Assembly (NCBI GenBank): GCA_015062345.1
Contig: SUUV01000012.1
Span: forward strand, 1-39,676
Source: Alphaproteobacteria bacterium
Lineage (GTDB): Bacteria; Pseudomonadota; Alphaproteobacteria; RF32; CAG-239
Length of the DNA: 39,676 nucleotides
Reading direction: 5' to 3'
In this document: in pieces, positions 39,052 to 39,676 of the stretch
Layout: the number at the start of each line of letters is the position of its first letter
Numbering within the stretch: the first letter of the stretch is position 1
The notes under the pieces: model-generated
Seen by the model: only the letters and a program-made list of their open reading frames with translations
What the model was told of the DNA's origin: nothing
Database searches by the model: none
Program-made: the position numbers and the translations under genes

Positions 39052-39540
39052 TTAGTAAGTGCGAGTTATCGTGAATGTTCCTGTATATTCACCTGATTTT
39101 ACATCTTTCGGAATTGTTAGCGAAGCATCAATCTCATAATAAAATCCACCTGTATCATCATAGTTACTATCGGAATTATGGGCATAGTGTAGGGATGCAT
39201 AAAGTGTTCCATTACTTCCTGTTAATTCGACTGATGGTGGTACACTAGCATTACCGGCTGTGCCATTATTAATACCTGTACAAATTGCGCTTTTCCAATC
39301 GCTTATTGATAAAACATGCTCTTTATCAAATACTTCTCCGTTATAATCACTAATACTAACAATAGTATTTTCTGTTCTTCCAGATTTAACTACAATGGTA
39401 CCGAAATCTAAATCAGAACACTCAAAAGTACCTGCCACCTCAATTGTAGCTTTTGCGGTAACTTCTGCGTAGTCAGTGGTTGCGTTTGCTGTTGTTGCGC
39501 ACAAGAGAGCCACAGCAGTAGTAAGAAAATATTTTCTCAT
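39052..39540 (-). CDS. Small secreted beta-rich protein of the MRKYF family
   Basis: MRKYFLTTAVALLCATTANATTDYAEVTAKATIEVAGTFECSDLDFGTIVVK...LTIPKDVKSGEYTGTFTITRTY. Confidence 0.82.
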   Translation of the reverse strand: MRKYFLTTAVALLCATTANATTDYAEVTAKATIEVAGTFECSDLDFGTIVVKSGRTENTIVSISDYNGEVFDKEHVLSISDWKSAICTGINNGTAGNASVPPSVELTGSNGTLYASLHYAHNSDSNYDDTGGFYYEIDASLTIPKDVKSGEYTGTFTITRTY

Positions 39541-39676
39541 TTTTTTATTCCTTTATAAAAATTAAGTTTAAATGTACTTGAAAGGTGCAAAAATTTGCCT
39601 TTCACATCGCATCATAAACCGTTTTTTTTTTTTGCAAGTAAAAAGAGTCTGTTTGTAGATTTAAATCAAAAATGAG
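39541..39676 (-). promoter_or_regulatory. Shared upstream cassette, copy 5 (poly-A x12 on -, 39622-39633), runs off right edge
   Basis: gcatcataaaccgTTTTTTTTTTTTgcaagtaaaaagagtc... matches the other cassettes. Confidence 0.72.

Overview
This 39.7 kb window is AT-rich. It looks like a chromosome segment from a low-GC Gram-negative bacterium, probably alphaproteobacterial (inferred from gene content and order). The housekeeping backbone is clear: rpmB, infC, ligA, mraZ-rsmH-ftsL-ftsI, recF/dnaN, hpf-ptsN, ispA-xseB, and pyrH-frr-uppS-cdsA-rseP-bamA-lpxD-fabZ. Four tRNAs are present, and all four are arginine isoacceptors (anticodons CCG, CCT, ACG, TCT). Three kinds of accessory structure interrupt the backbone. 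(1) A dispersed family of small secreted beta-rich proteins (MRKYF...): three full-length copies plus one more divergent copy, one internally deleted mini-copy and one 5'-truncated fragment. The five copies that keep a 5' end share an upstream cassette with an 11-12 nt poly-A tract between a TTGC-type -35 and a TATGAT -10, followed by a leader hairpin. (2) Four stand-alone genes that look foreign (8023-8871, 13333-14064, 18999-20522, 26455-26727). Each has its own sigma70-like promoter, an AU-rich leader without a Shine-Dalgarno, and its own terminator. One of them has a 10-nt poly-G tract exactly between TTGACA and TACACT, the arrangement of a phase-variable promoter. (3) 147-bp tandem repeat arrays directly downstream of two tRNA-Arg genes, bounded by att-like duplications of the tRNA 3' end plus its terminator. 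All calls come from reading the sequence; no database searches were run.
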